Source: Lagopus muta (Eukaryota > Chordata > Aves > Galliformes > Phasianidae). From it: a stretch of DNA of 64,000 nt. The notes below the pieces were generated by a model, which saw only the letters and a program-made list of their open reading frames with translations, ran no database searches and had not been told where the DNA came from. How positions within the stretch are numbered: position 1 is the stretch's first letter; every line of letters starts with the position of its first letter. Made by a program: the position numbers and the translations under genes. The stretch lies in the NCBI RefSeq assembly GCF_023343835.1, contig NC_064442.1:19330501-19394500 (forward strand). Reading direction: 5' to 3'. Below, piece by piece: positions 30,878-42,021 of this stretch.

Positions 30878-33800
30878 CTGTAAGACAAAGCAGAAGAGAC
30901 AAAGAGTGCACACTCACCTCTAAAGATGCAGCAACGGGATCGGAAGTACTGGGCAAACGGTTCTGCCTGAGTATGCAAAGTTCTCATAAGGGAATTTTAG
31001 CTGGTGGGAGAGAAAATGAAGAACTCTTACCTTAAATTTTGGGTAATCATTCATTAAGATGGTCACTATTCCAATGTAGGGCACAAACCTACAAGAGTAA
31101 AAAAAAAAAAAACTACAAGAAGAGTATTCAAGGGTGCACACAACCTCTACTGGTGTAACTGGTGATTTTTTCCTATGTCAGCCTTCTAGGTTCTTGGTGC
31201 TCAAGGCCCAATGGCCTTGTGGCAATCTGACCCAATTCAGCAGTGCTAGGAAAAGATGATCTGCTTCAGCCAGTGCCTGCATCTCCAACCAGGCTGGCTT
31301 TCCTGAGGGCCACTGCAGCAGGAGTAGAGGCCTGTCCAAAAGGCACATTCCTCTGCATCAAACAGGGAGAGTCAAATCACTCGTTATGCACAGCGTGCTG
31401 CAAGGGAATTCAACCAAATTAAACTGCCACCACCTGCAGCTTGTTGCTTATCCTGCTTTCCCAGCTTCTTTCAGCACAGAGAACCTCCAGCCAGGTGCCA
31501 GCACGTTTCTAGCAGTAGCCACTGGGAATAAAACATTGGTGTAATACCAGCTTATTCTCTTGAGAGGAAAGAAGGGGCAATCAGCACCCAGTTGCAATTC
31601 AGTTTAAAATAAGTGAATGGCCGTGGAGCTTCCTTGGGATAGACAAAATCAGCACAGAAGCAGCGTAGCTTGTAGGGTCCTTAGAAACTGCTATAGAGCA
31701 GAGCAAAATCTAAACAAGCCAAGAGTCAGCTGTCTACTTCCAATTATTCTAACACTCTTCACGGTTAATTAAAGTGACACTCTTATGCGTGATTTGGAAT
31801 ACAAAAAAATGCTTCATGGTGAGATTTTGTGTGCGTGTGTGTGATTATCAGGAAGATGAAGCTTAGATTACATTTGGGTACTTGAGCTGTCCTGTCTAAT
31901 CGAAAGAATATCCTCAGGAAGGACAACTTCAACAAAAAGGAATTAGGCAAGCTGTGGAGATTGGACACTGGTAGTTGTTTCCTCCCATGAGGAAGGAATT
32001 ATTGAGCAAGTAGGCTCTCAGGCCTCTAACAGCTCTGATGATAACCCACACTGCTTAAGAGCCTTATTGTGAACACAGGGGTTCCACATTAGAAACTCAG
32101 ATCTCTCTTGCTGGAAGGACTGTGACTCGCAAAAATAATTTTGACACATATTCTCATCATGCCTTAATGCCAGAGCAGGCACTGCCTTTGCACTGCTGTC
32201 TGTTCAGCATCAAAATCTCACGATGCAGCTCACAGCTTGATGCCTTCACTTGGGCCAAGCTCAGAACACAACCACATTTGTCTTTTAACCCCCCATGGTA
32301 CCACTTGAAATACTTCCATGCAGGTCACAAAAGCCCAGTGGGGAGCTCACTGGGAGAGGGGGATTAACAGGCAGCAGTGGGAAGCAATACAAAAAGCTCC
32401 ACTTACCCTCTTGCTCGTCCTACTACATCCTTTTTCTCCAGCCAGTGCTGCCCTCGTTTGTACAGCCCTCTGTCATCCACAGCATTGTTGTCTCCCTTTG
32501 TCAAAAATTTGATGTCACCGTTTTGCCTGGCAAAGAAAAGTCAGAAAGAGAAGTCAAAGAACTTCTTAAAAGCTGTCCTAGAATTAGCGTGTTGAGACTG
32601 ACACAAATGGCTAGAAGCAAATACGTCCAAGATGTTTGAGCAGGATGAAAGAGGGAAACTGTTGAATGCAGAGGAAGGAACACTGTGTTTGGGGGAAAAA
32701 ATGCAAACAGAAGAATGAATTCTGGCCCCAGGCAAGCTTTCCTGCAGAGTTTAAGAACAGAACCAGCCATTTCCAGTGAAGGTTCAGCTACTGTGACTAT
32801 GCATTTGACTTCTCTTGTGTCAATGCCCATCTTGCATTATATTGAGTTCTGGTATCTGTACTGCCATCCAAAACGGAGCGGGGCAGAGGAGGCATGGAGA
32901 TGCTGCGAGGGCTGCAGCACCTCTGCTACGGAGACGGGCTGAGGAGCTGGGGGTGTTCAGCCTGGGCAAGAGAAGGCTGTGGGGAGACCTCAGTGCGGCC
33001 TTCCAGGACTTGAGGGGAGCTCAAAACAGGAAGGGGACTGACTTTATATGGTCTGACTGTGAAAGGGCAAGGAGTGCCTTTAAACACAGGAGATTTAGGT
33101 GAGATGTCAGGAAGAAATCTTCACTCAGAGGGTGCTGAGGCACTGGAACAGATTACCCAGAGAGGCTGTGGATGTCCATCCGTGGAGGCATTCAAGGCCA
33201 GGTTGGATGGGATCCTGGGCAGCCTGATCTAGTGGCTGGCAACCCTGTCCATGGCAGAGGGGTTGGAACTAGGTGATCTTTAAAGTCCTCTCCAACTTAA
33301 GCCATTCTGTGATTCTATGAAAATGAGGCTCTGGGGTTAAAGCACACAGTTCTACTCAGTAGTGGTCAGGAACAAGCTGACACACAGAAATTATCAGGAA
33401 AGAGGGACAAACCAGAACAAACAATCCCTTTCTGACATGACATGAACTCAGGATGTGCCTACATCTTGAAGGCTTTGTATGGCTCTGAACACTCTACATC
33501 CTTTTTGGAGAGAAGACCTGGCCAAGGTTCAGAAATGGTGAATAAGGTCCGGAGCCACTTCTGTACAAAGAAAAGACCAAGGCTCTTCAGCCTGGAAACA
33601 ACAGAACTGACAGGAGATGTGACAGCAGCTCCATGTAAGTGACACAGAAACAGCTTTTCACTGCCTCTTCCATACAACACCCAGATGCCACCAAGCAAAA
33701 CCAGAGGTAACAGGTACAAACTGAACTATGTCTCAATGACAAAGTATTTTGGATGGCAAAGAATGACATCAGTAAGTGAGCAGATACCCACATCAAAATG

Positions 33801-36800
33801 AAAACGGGGCTATTAATACAGAATATCACTTCTTGCTTGAAACCATTATTTACTGAAAGCAGGGAAATTATCGCTGTACATTCTCTTTACTCTTTAATCC
33901 TTTCATTCTCTTTAATTTCTTCTAATTTAATCCTTCCTTCAACTAATTCTTCCTCAGTTAGCTCATCAGAACCAGCACCCAGGAGCAGCAGAACCGCTGC
34001 TCTGACCTAGAAGCAGCGCTGTCCTGCTCTGGCCTTACACACGGTGTTTTGCTCTCTTCTCCCTTCTCCAGGCATTCCCACCTGGCTGGATGGACAACCA
34101 GCAATGCTTGTTTCAAAGCAGCGGTCTGTGCCACTGCCTGGGGACCCCGCTGCCTCCCTGTGGTATCTGGAGAACTGCTGCTGGTTCTGTTGGCTTCCTC
34201 AGAGAAACAACAGGTCCAGCATGGTATGGGAAAGCACGCGGGTCCTCACAGCCCCTGCTGTTGTCATCACAGCCAAACAACAATCTGTGTTACACGAAAG
34301 GAGAGCCTTGGAAGGGAAAAGGAGGGAAAAAAATAGAACAGATCTCTCTTCAAAGCACATCTGGCTCACAGTATGGAAATGGCAACAACCCAGCAGCTTA
34401 CTTACAGAGTCCAGGAAAAGACAGAGATACCCAAAGGCACAGATAATGGCGTTTCATTCTGAAGACTGACGGTGTGAGGAGCACACCATCATACCAAACT
34501 GTTTCCATGCTGCATCATAAACCTGTGTGAGAAGCCCACAGCAGAGCTGCTCTGCTGTTTGAAAGGTGAAAGGAAAGCCAGCCTGGCTCTCCTGCACAGC
34601 CACTGCACCACTCTGGATGGCAGACTGTTCTGTAATACAGAGCAAACTCAATTTCATTCTGAACAACGAAGAAGAAGCTAGCAAGTAGAAAAAGCTTTTC
34701 TCCTTGAAACAATACTGCTGTGAACTGGAGCCCCAGTTGCTACAAAACTGTGGACAACAGAGTATTCTGCTTCTCTTCATTCTCACACTCCTGTCAGCTT
34801 TCACGGAGTCTTTTCACGATTTTCATTCTCAGCCTGTAACTACAGAAGCAAACTGGACTCCGGCCATCCAGAGGAAATTCCTGAATTCAGAACCACCACC
34901 AGAAAAATAGTCTTCAACTAATGAGAGAAGCAACTGATACCTCAAAGTATGAGCTGCTTCCAGTGCTCAGCTTTGGGTCTTTCATCTTTACTAACATAAG
35001 GATCAAGTTTGGCTTTGTCTTTTTTGTTTTTAATGCAATCAAAAATACTGGAGAACGGCTTGACTTCACTTCAAAATCTGGGATCGGTGCTATGCTTCCA
35101 TTAAAACAAAAAAAAAGCACTGGATACCTAGTGTTGAGATAAAGCCAGGCAAAAAAAATAGGGTGAAGAATGTCTGGAGACAAATTGTTACACTGAGAGC
35201 ACGTTTCCGCTTCTCCTTCCCAAAAACTGGCTGAAAGCAGACAGAGAACACCCTGACTTTTCTTACCTCTTCAATCACCAGTCCGAGCAGCAGCACTGGA
35301 GCCCAGATGAGACTTTTGCATGCAACAGGGGAGAAGGAAAGTAGTGTTTCACTTAAAAGAGTTCCCAAGACATCTCAAAAAGCATGTGCGCAGTGTTTGA
35401 TAGCAGATATACTGCCTATACAACCTCCTTTTTGAAACTAAAGCTACCAAGAACCAACACTTTGAAAAACAACTAACCCACGACAGGTTCTGGGTGCAGA
35501 ATCAATCTGTACAGCAAACAATCTGCTATGCCTACAACATCCTTGCAGTCAGGATTTCAGCTGAACTATTTATGTGCATGAAGCCGGCTGAGCTCGAGTT
35601 GGGCCAGGAGGGCAGTCAAGACGTTCCAACAGCCGTAGCCGCCACAAAAGCTTGAGAGAGAACCTCTGTCCCTTCAACCTCATCGGCTGACAGCAACCCA
35701 GAGCAGTTGGATGTCCCTGGAGGTGTTAAAGGCCAGGTTGGATGTGGCCCTGGGCAGCCTGGCCTGCTATTAGATATGGAAGTTGACCAACATGCCTGTG
35801 GCAGGGGGGTTGGAGCTTGTGATCTTTGAGGTCCTTTCCAACCCAAGCCATTCTATTCTTTGATAACCCTTGAATGCCACCTTTACATATGATGCAAGTG
35901 ATTCATTAAATCTAGAAATGGATCTCTGAGCCTTGGTACAGCTCCAGATCATTCCTAATTTACTCAGCAAAAAGATGCCGGGACCACATTCAAATGGGGT
36001 TACCCACTCAGCTCTCTTCTCAGCATGCCAGCTCTTCTGGCATGAAGAAACAGGGATTCAGTTCAAGGTTCAGCTTTGACTCACATCCCTCACAGGGCCG
36101 GCTCTTATCCCCACCAACTGCTGGCTTTGAGCAGTCCCAATTGCTTCAGAACAGACAAATAAGAAGGCTCACAACTGAAGAGAAAGTCTTGCTTGGAAAA
36201 CCAAACCCTGTTCAGTAATCAAACCAGAATGACTGCTTTTTTCACTTCTTCAGACGCACACTCTGCTCAACATTTTGAATACAAATGGTACAGGGACAGT
36301 GCAGCCCATCTGGACACTGAGTATAACGATGCTATAATGATTCCTACAGAGAAGAAAACGGTACAAAGAAACCCTTCCCCTGGTTAGGTCCCTCAAAGTT
36401 TAAAACAGTGCATGCTGTGCTGAAAACACTCTTCACGCATAAAGTTCTACTTCAGAGGTTACTTAACACACCCATTCCTAGAGGAGACAAAGCAGCAAAG
36501 TTATGAGGCAATTTGGGATGGAAATGACAGGAGATGCTACGTGACAGAGTGAGTTCAGGATACCGGGACAGACTCCCCAGCTTGGGAACTCTGCAGCTGA
36601 AACTCACAGGGGAACCAAAGCGGATAGATCTGCACTGCTGGAAACTCTGACATTACTTCCTGCAGCACTTGGACATCTCTTAAATGAAGTTCCACCCATT
36701 ACTTAACCAAGGAGATGAGGAAAAAGACAATTAATTCAACAATTGCAATAGAAGCCCCCCAAATTCTTAACGTACTTCTCGTGAATTTTCAGAACACGAT

Positions 36801-39632
36801 GGACTATAGGAATTTCCCTTCCTTCTATCCTAAAGACCACAATTTCTCCCACTCTGATTGGATCTTCAATGCGGTTTGTTAGGAACAGGAGATCTCCTCT
36901 GTGAAATGCAGGCTCCATGCTTCCACTGAAAAAGAGAAGAGGAGCAATTAAGCAATATTTAAACACTGAGAATCAGGCTTCACCAGTTATAGCCTTTTAA
37001 GAGAAAGCTTACCGTGTCTTTAAAGAATGCCTAAGATAATGGCACAGGCCTGGAGGACTGGCACGTGTCTGACCCCTGCTCCATCTGGGTTTTCTATCAC
37101 TATACTAGCAGCAATTAAGATCAGTGCCAGCGGGGAGGGTTAAAACCATACCAAGGGAAAGTCATTATGCTCTCTCCCTCGTAACAGGGCTGGCAACCAG
37201 CAGCACCTTCTCTACGAGCACTGAATTCATTGCGCTACGCTGGCAGTGCTGCAGTGGTGGGCAGACAGCTTTTGCGTTTTGTTTTTTCACAGGTAGATGG
37301 ATGGCCCTTGAGAACACAGCGCTGAAAACACACGGGCTCTTATGCTCCCATCTGGAACAAACAGACGGGCGTGCTGAAAATTTGTTATTGTGATTCATCA
37401 CTTTGCTTAACTATCTAATTTCAGGCACTGCTATTCAAGTTGTTTTTCCCCTGTCCTGTAAATGATGACTGTTATCAAATACCTAACCTTCCTGCTTTCA
37501 AATCAATAATGCGATACAGCAGGAAACAATGAACTTTCACTGTTTTATCTCAAGACAGTAAAGAAGCTGCCGTTTAGGAGATAAGAAGAGAGGATGCGAC
37601 CCAAAGGCCCACGTCTGACTCACTGGGAAGAGCAGCGCAGAGCATCTCCCCTGAACTTCAAGGGATCCATCAGGAGTGCCACTTGCTTCTAAGTCTTTTC
37701 TTTTTGAGCCTTGTTAAATGGCATAAGGTAATTAACACCGATGTAGAAATGCACTGAAAGACCAAAGCAGCCACAGAACAGGACACGCATGGTACCCATG
37801 CAGCACCTGGCCGTGCCTGCACCCAGTCAATGCCCAAGAACTCCACCAGGACGAACCTGTCCCAGAAAGGAGGAGGACGCAAGCAGGGCACACCATCAGT
37901 GGCACCCATGGCATCATGCTTTTGTGAGGCTACGCAGCATCTGAAACATATCCAGTTATGGTGATATCCCTTATTTTCTGCCTGTAGGGGAACTGCTGGA
38001 TCACGGCCTGATTGACCACCTGAGGGGAGCACCAAGTCAGCCGGGAGCACAGGTGAAGGCGATTCAGCTGCGTGATCAGAAGGGGCGCAGCCTGGTTCCA
38101 TCTCTCCTAACCCCATTGAAGGGCTGACTGCCACTCAGGAAGGATCTCTCTCTGGAGATTGCTTCACATGGAGTTTCCTGTGAGCCTACAACACTGGTGA
38201 GCACTTTCCATTTATCTCTGATTATCTTTTCCAATGTCATAATCTCACCAGCCTAACCTTCTCTGTATACCTATTGATCATCCAATACTTTACAACGTAT
38301 GTACACTTATTTCTCTTACACAGTCACACATGTACCAGGGTATGGCTGCAGCTCCCTTTCTCCTAGCTCACTAGAAGATCAGGGGGAAAAAAATAAGTAG
38401 CTGTGAAAAACATAGTGAATGGATACCAGTGAGGATGCAACGTAACGTCAATAACGCTCATTGGTAGTGGCAAGCCCGGTCCTATTTAAAAAAAACTCTT
38501 CCCTGTAAGAATTTATTTGCTAGCATCTCAAAGACATCAACCTCTTTGTTCATTGAGACTTGTTGCATTCTTCAACCACTCACACAGCAGCAACAAGAGA
38601 GGTGAACAGGAGGCGACTGTGCTGCAATGCCCTGCTGCTATGGCCTCTACAGCGGGATGTGCTGCAACCTCAGTGACAAGGCGAGCCCTGCCACAAGCAC
38701 TGCTTTCATGCAGCAGCGTGTGTCCCCAAACCACTGGTGCCAGGCCTCCTGCTTCAAGGCCTTCCTTTCCCATGTTTCACCCAAGTTTTTCCAGGAGGTC
38801 TGATAGAACTCGAAAGCGCTTGGATCGAGCTCTTTGATGTCCTCTAATTTCTTCACTGTCCCTCCTCCAGGACCACCCCTGTCATGTACGTATTTGACAG
38901 CTGACAGAAACAGAAGATGCTATTTCTACACAGTTTCGCCTTCCTGCTTCACAGAACCATCAAACAGCTGAGGTTGGAGGGGAGCCCTGGGTCCATCTGG
39001 CCCAGTGCTGCCCAGCACGGAGCAAAGTGCTCACATCCAGGTGGCTTCTGAACGTCCCCACAGACAGAGGCTCCTCAGCCCCTCCGGGCAGCCTGTGCCG
39101 GCGCTCCGTCACCCGCGCTGTGCTGGCTGACGGTCAGTCAGAACCTCCTGCTCTGTGCCCGGCACCGCTCAGCAGCGCCCGTCCTCTCCCTGCGGGCATT
39201 TCATCCTCTCCCCCGTCTTCCACTGACACCGGAGATCCTCAGAGAGGCTCTGCCCAACCAGGACCCGGCAGCCGGGATGGACGCAGGGCCACGTCTCTAG
39301 AGAGCATCCTCCAGAGGGCCGGACGCCCAGGCACCGCCAGAACCAAACCGCGGCCGCGACCCCAACCGCACCGCGCCCACCGCCTTCACCTCAGCACCAC
39401 CACGATGGGGCTCTCGCTGCCCGTCACCACCATCAGCCCCTTCCAGATCATGAGGGCGGACGAGACGATCATGCCGAAGTTCAGCACCTGGTAGTAAAGC
39501 TGGGGGGGAGGAGAAGGGGGCGGCGGGGTCAGGCTCGGCCGGGGTCTGCGCGTGCCCGCTTCCGCCCGCCCCGCCGCGCACCTGCCGCTTGTTCATGCGC
39601 CGCACATCGTCCAGAAAGTCCAGCGACAGCAT
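30827..39632 (-). CDS. SEC11A: Signal peptidase complex catalytic subunit SEC11A, complete
   Basis: Serine endoprotease (family S26B) of the ER signal peptidase complex; it removes signal peptides from secretory and membrane proteins at the lumenal face. Six minus-strand exons (39582-39632, 39390-39499, 36776-36925, 32407-32526, 31031-31088, 30827-30877) total 540 bases in unbroken phase. They give 179 residues, the human length. Seen: N-terminal cytosolic [17 protein letters not shown], a membrane segment near 20-45, catalytic Ser56 in SGSMEPAF, His96 in PIVHRV and Asp122 in NNAVDD, and a C-terminal hydrophobic end [13 protein letters not shown]. Only a few residues differ from the mammalian protein as remembered (for example IED, NGDIK, YKRG). 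The promoter is CpG-rich with no TATA box. Introns carry CR1 copies and one unclassified repeat. Confidence 0.97.
31031..31088 (-). CDS. SEC11A: SEC11A exon 5
   Basis: 58 bases, acceptor cttgtag after a T-rich tract, donor GTAAGA. It encodes [20 protein letters not shown] and ends on a whole codon. Confidence 0.95.
31089..32406 (-). other. SEC11A intron 4, nothing recognised inside
   Basis: 1.3 kb. It contains only short simple repeats, an A run near the acceptor and a GT run near 31834. No mobile element was recognised. Confidence 0.6.
32407..32526 (-). CDS. SEC11A: SEC11A exon 4
   Basis: 120 bases, acceptor tttgccag, donor GTAAGT. It encodes [20 protein letters not shown] through VVGRARG and carries the catalytic Asp region. 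Confidence 0.96.
32865..33321 (+). mobile_element. CR1 LINE 3' fragment in SEC11A intron 3
   Basis: The + strand shows GGGCTGCAGCACCTCTGCTA, GGAGACCTCAGTGCGGCCTT, CACTGGAACAGATTACCCAG, and the 3' end GTGATTCTATGA. About 455 bases, antisense to SEC11A, well preserved. Confidence 0.95.
35690..35863 (+). mobile_element. CR1 3'-terminal fragment in SEC11A intron 3
   Basis: The text TGGATGTCCCTGGAGGTG, GGCCCTGGGCAGCCTGG, GGTCCTTTCCAACCC and CCATTCTATTCTTTGAT on the + strand is a CR1 3' end of a different subtype from the copy at 32.9 kb. Confidence 0.88.
36776..36925 (-). CDS. SEC11A: SEC11A exon 3 with catalytic Ser and His
   Basis: 150 bases, acceptor ctttttcag, donor GTACGT. It encodes [16 protein letters not shown] through [11 protein letters not shown], holding catalytic Ser56 and His96. 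Confidence 0.97.
36926..37985 (-). other. SEC11A intron 2, part nearest exon 3, nothing recognised
   Basis: This 1.1 kb separates exon 3 from the unclassified repeat at 37986. No exon or known repeat was seen. Confidence 0.5.
37986..38205 (+). repeat. Unclassified interspersed repeat, copy 2, in SEC11A intron 2
   Basis: Matches 22985-23207 read on the other strand, over about 215 bases, with clearly more than chance identity. It begins near GGGGAACTGCTGGATCACGG and ends at CACTGGTGAGC. It is antisense to SEC11A. Confidence 0.7.
38948..39125 (-). mobile_element. CR1 3'-end fragment at the edge of the SEC11A promoter block
   Basis: The + strand reads CACAGAACCATCAAACAGCTGAGGTTGGAGGGGAGCC..., then GCCCCTCCGGGCAGCCTGTGCCGGCG, the reverse of a CR1 3' region. 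It lies about 265 bases into intron 2 from the exon 2 donor. Confidence 0.7.
39390..39499 (-). CDS. SEC11A: SEC11A exon 2
   Basis: 110 bases, acceptor cccccccag, donor GTGAAG. It encodes [20 protein letters not shown] through [10 protein letters not shown], the membrane anchor and the approach to the active-site Ser. Confidence 0.96.
39582..39632 (-). CDS. SEC11A: SEC11A exon 1 with start codon
   Basis: Encodes [17 protein letters not shown] (17 codons), identical to the mammalian N-terminus as remembered; donor GTGCGC. The 82-base first intron lies wholly in the CpG-rich block. Confidence 0.96.
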
Positions 39633-39654
39633 CGCGGGCACCACGGCGGCGGCC

Positions 39655-39710
39655 CCGCGCCACTTCCGCTTCCGCCCGCGCGCTCGGCCGCTTCCGGCCC
39701 CGCCCCACCC
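39655..39710 (-). promoter_or_regulatory. SEC11A core promoter with ETS-like and GC boxes
   Basis: Two back-to-back CTTCCG elements (39662-39675, starting ACTTCCG), a third CTTCCG near 39691 and a GGCCCCGCCCC box near 39697 lie 30-75 bases upstream of the start codon. No TATA box was seen. This is the usual make-up of a housekeeping promoter. Confidence 0.55.
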
Positions 39711-39842
39711 GGGAAAAGCGGGAGCGGCAGCGGAAGGGGGCGGTGGAGCGGGGACGGAACCAACGGGGGGTGGATGTGGGAGGGGGGAGCGGAGGATCAT
39801 GGGATCCCGGCCCGTGTCCTGCGCGGGGCCCGCCGCGCCATG

Positions 39843-40045
39843 GGGCGCCCGCAGCTCTGGGCAGCAGCGCCAGCGCCTCACCGCTCTGTGCTCGCAGTGC
39901 GCTCCTCGCACCTCACCGCAGTGTCCTCTGTTAAAGCCGTCCCATTTACCGCTACCTGCAGCCTTCTCTTCCCCAGGCTGAACACCCCCAGCTCCTCAGC
40001 CCGCCTCCTTGGCCCTCCTCCGGCCCCTCAGCCCCCCTCTGTTAA
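39843..40045 (-). mobile_element. CR1-derived fragment between ZNF592 and SEC11A
   Basis: CTCTGGGCAGCAGCGCCAGCGCCTCACC and CTTCTCTTCCCCAGGCTGAACACCCCCAGCTC match the reverse of CR1 ORF2 and 3' sequence; nearly the same first block occurs in the CR1 copy at 50.3 kb. It is GC-rich and diverged. Confidence 0.6.
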
Positions 40046-40251
40046 GGGTCAGAAGGGACAGAAGACAACAAGGAGACGGCAAAGAGATGCTGGCAGGAGG
40101 AGGGGACAGCGGTGACAGGGCGGGGATGGCGGGCAGGAGCCCCTGGGCTCTGTCCCTACCCCTGCCGGCTGGGGTGTCCCTTCAGTCCCCTCCAGCCCCA
40201 CGGCCTTCCCCTCGGCAAGCAAACACCGCGCCAGGAGCACTGTTGGATGCT

Positions 40252-40257
40252 TTTATT
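40252..40257 (-). terminator. Poly(A) signal of ZNF592
   Basis: The minus strand reads TCAAATAAAAGCATCC, a canonical hexamer 1.24 kb after the ZNF592 stop codon and 0.62 kb before the SEC11A start codon. Confidence 0.65.
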
Positions 40258-41496
40258 TGAAATACTTTGAAGTAAACATTATAGCAAGGCACAAATGCCA
40301 CTGCAGATTAAATAGATATGTGATGGCTTGGGAGTGCCCCCGCTATCGTTACTCTACGTAGGCTACCTTGTAAAACATTCCCTAGGCTAATGTACACAGT
40401 ATCAAAAAATACAAAGAGTCCAAACTGTTTGTATCAAAACACATTGAGACAAGAAAGTGAGCAATTCATATGCAATAAGATAAATAGTTCTTAAATTATT
40501 TAAACATTGTCATAGTAAACAATAACGAGCAGGATTCTGGCTCAACATAAAAAAAAAAGTATAGAAGATAATTATATTACATGAAACGCGTGTGTTGGGG
40601 GAACGATGAGGAAACGGCACGGACAGAGTCAATATGACTACGTGGACATAAACGTCTCCAAAGGAATATGGAAAACTGAGGCAATAGGACAGCGGCTTCC
40701 CGGCCCCACCAGCCTCGTGGGGACCCTCATCACCTCCCTGCCAGGACCCCACAGGCCCCGGTGAGAAGTTCTTGTTTTCGGGACCGCGATGCCCTAATGC
40801 AGAGAGAAGTGCTGTACCCACCCACCTCCCTCTCCCTGTGGTTGTGCTCTCCCAGAAAGGGGCTACAAAATTCTGTTTTGGGGTGATTAAGAATCATGAT
40901 GCTTCATTAAATTACTTTTTGGAAAACGTGACTGTTATTAAAGTAGTAACTTAAATGCAAGCTTGAGTACAACTCAGGCCTGTCCCATTAAACACAGACA
41001 ATCTCGGATCGGCCAGCATGGCCCTGACACACGTGCTTTGCTGAGATAGCATTATGAATTAAAATGAATGAAACAAAGGCAAAATGGGAAAAGTAAGTCA
41101 TAAATAGGAGGAGACAGAAAGGGAGATGGGGGAGGCAAGGCTGGGGCTGCGGGCAGCGGCTGAAGCAGTGCACTCAAAGGAGGAAAGCTCATCTTCAGGG
41201 AACTGCAGCTGCAGAAAGTGCTCCTTGATCCTCAGGAGCTGGACAAACTCCAGGGAGGATTCTCGCCCTGCTTTCCCTTTTCAACTCTCTGAGCTGGCAG
41301 AGAGTTAGTGCTCAGGATGCAATGGCAGGTATTTTTTTTTCCAAATTTCCCTTACAAATGGAAGTTAACGGAAAGCAACGTCTATCCCAAGAAATCAACA
41401 GAACGTTTCAATGATTTGCCCCATCCCCACCCAGTATTTTGAGTAAAAACCCCCAGAGAAAAAGCCCCAACAGAGCAAAAAGCTTCTGTTTCGCTT
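40258..41496 (-). other. Likely ZNF592 3' UTR
   Basis: From the stop codon at 41497 to the poly(A) signal. It is AT-rich, with no open frame of note and no mobile element recognised. Confidence 0.6.
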
Positions 41497-42021
41497 CTAA
41501 GTCTTAACAGACTTTGAATGATTGTTCTGAGAGGTGCTACGAGGACCCTCCACACCACACGTCTGCCTGTGCTCACAAAGAGCTGAGTCAGTTTTGCACT
41601 CTTTGCCTTCCAGGCTTTCCTCTTCCGCCATAGTGTTCATCTCGCCATTATACCCCTCGTGTCCGTTCTCATTCGTCTCTGCTCGTAGCTTCTCCCTCTC
41701 CTCTTCTCCCTCCTCCTGCTCCTCCTCATCCTCTTCTTCCTCCTCTTCCTCCTCATCTTTTACTTTGTGAACAATGAAGAGGTGTCTGTTCAGAGAGATC
41801 TGAGATGTGTAACACAAGCCGCAGAACAAGCACTGATACGTGGAGCTGTCTGTCTTGTGCTGAGGTATGTGCTCCTGGAACTCAGTACTGACGTCTGTTG
41901 CAAACCCACATTTTGCACATTTCCAGTGCGCTTTCAGTTTTTTGGCCGGCGGTGCGTCTGAACCTGCAGCAGTCCCTGCCTGCCCCACATCGTTCGTCAT
42001 CATCCTCTTTGGAGATCTCGC
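41497..42021 (-). CDS. ZNF592: ZNF592 last coding exon
   Basis: Acceptor tttttttaag ends at 42022. It encodes [16 protein letters not shown], two fingers ([17 protein letters not shown], then [17 protein letters not shown]), a glutamate-aspartate tract coded by GAG/GAA repeats (41695-41757), and a hydrophilic tail ending HSKSVKT then TAG. Confidence 0.92.
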   Translation of the reverse strand, partial: ARSPKRMMTNDVGQAGTAAGSDAPPAKKLKAHWKCAKCGFATDVSTEFQEHIPQHKTDSSTYQCLFCGLCYTSQISLNRHLFIVHKVKDEEEEEEEEDEEEQEEGEEEREKLRAETNENGHEGYNGEMNTMAEEESLEGKECKTDSALCEHRQTCGVEGPRSTSQNNHSKSVKT

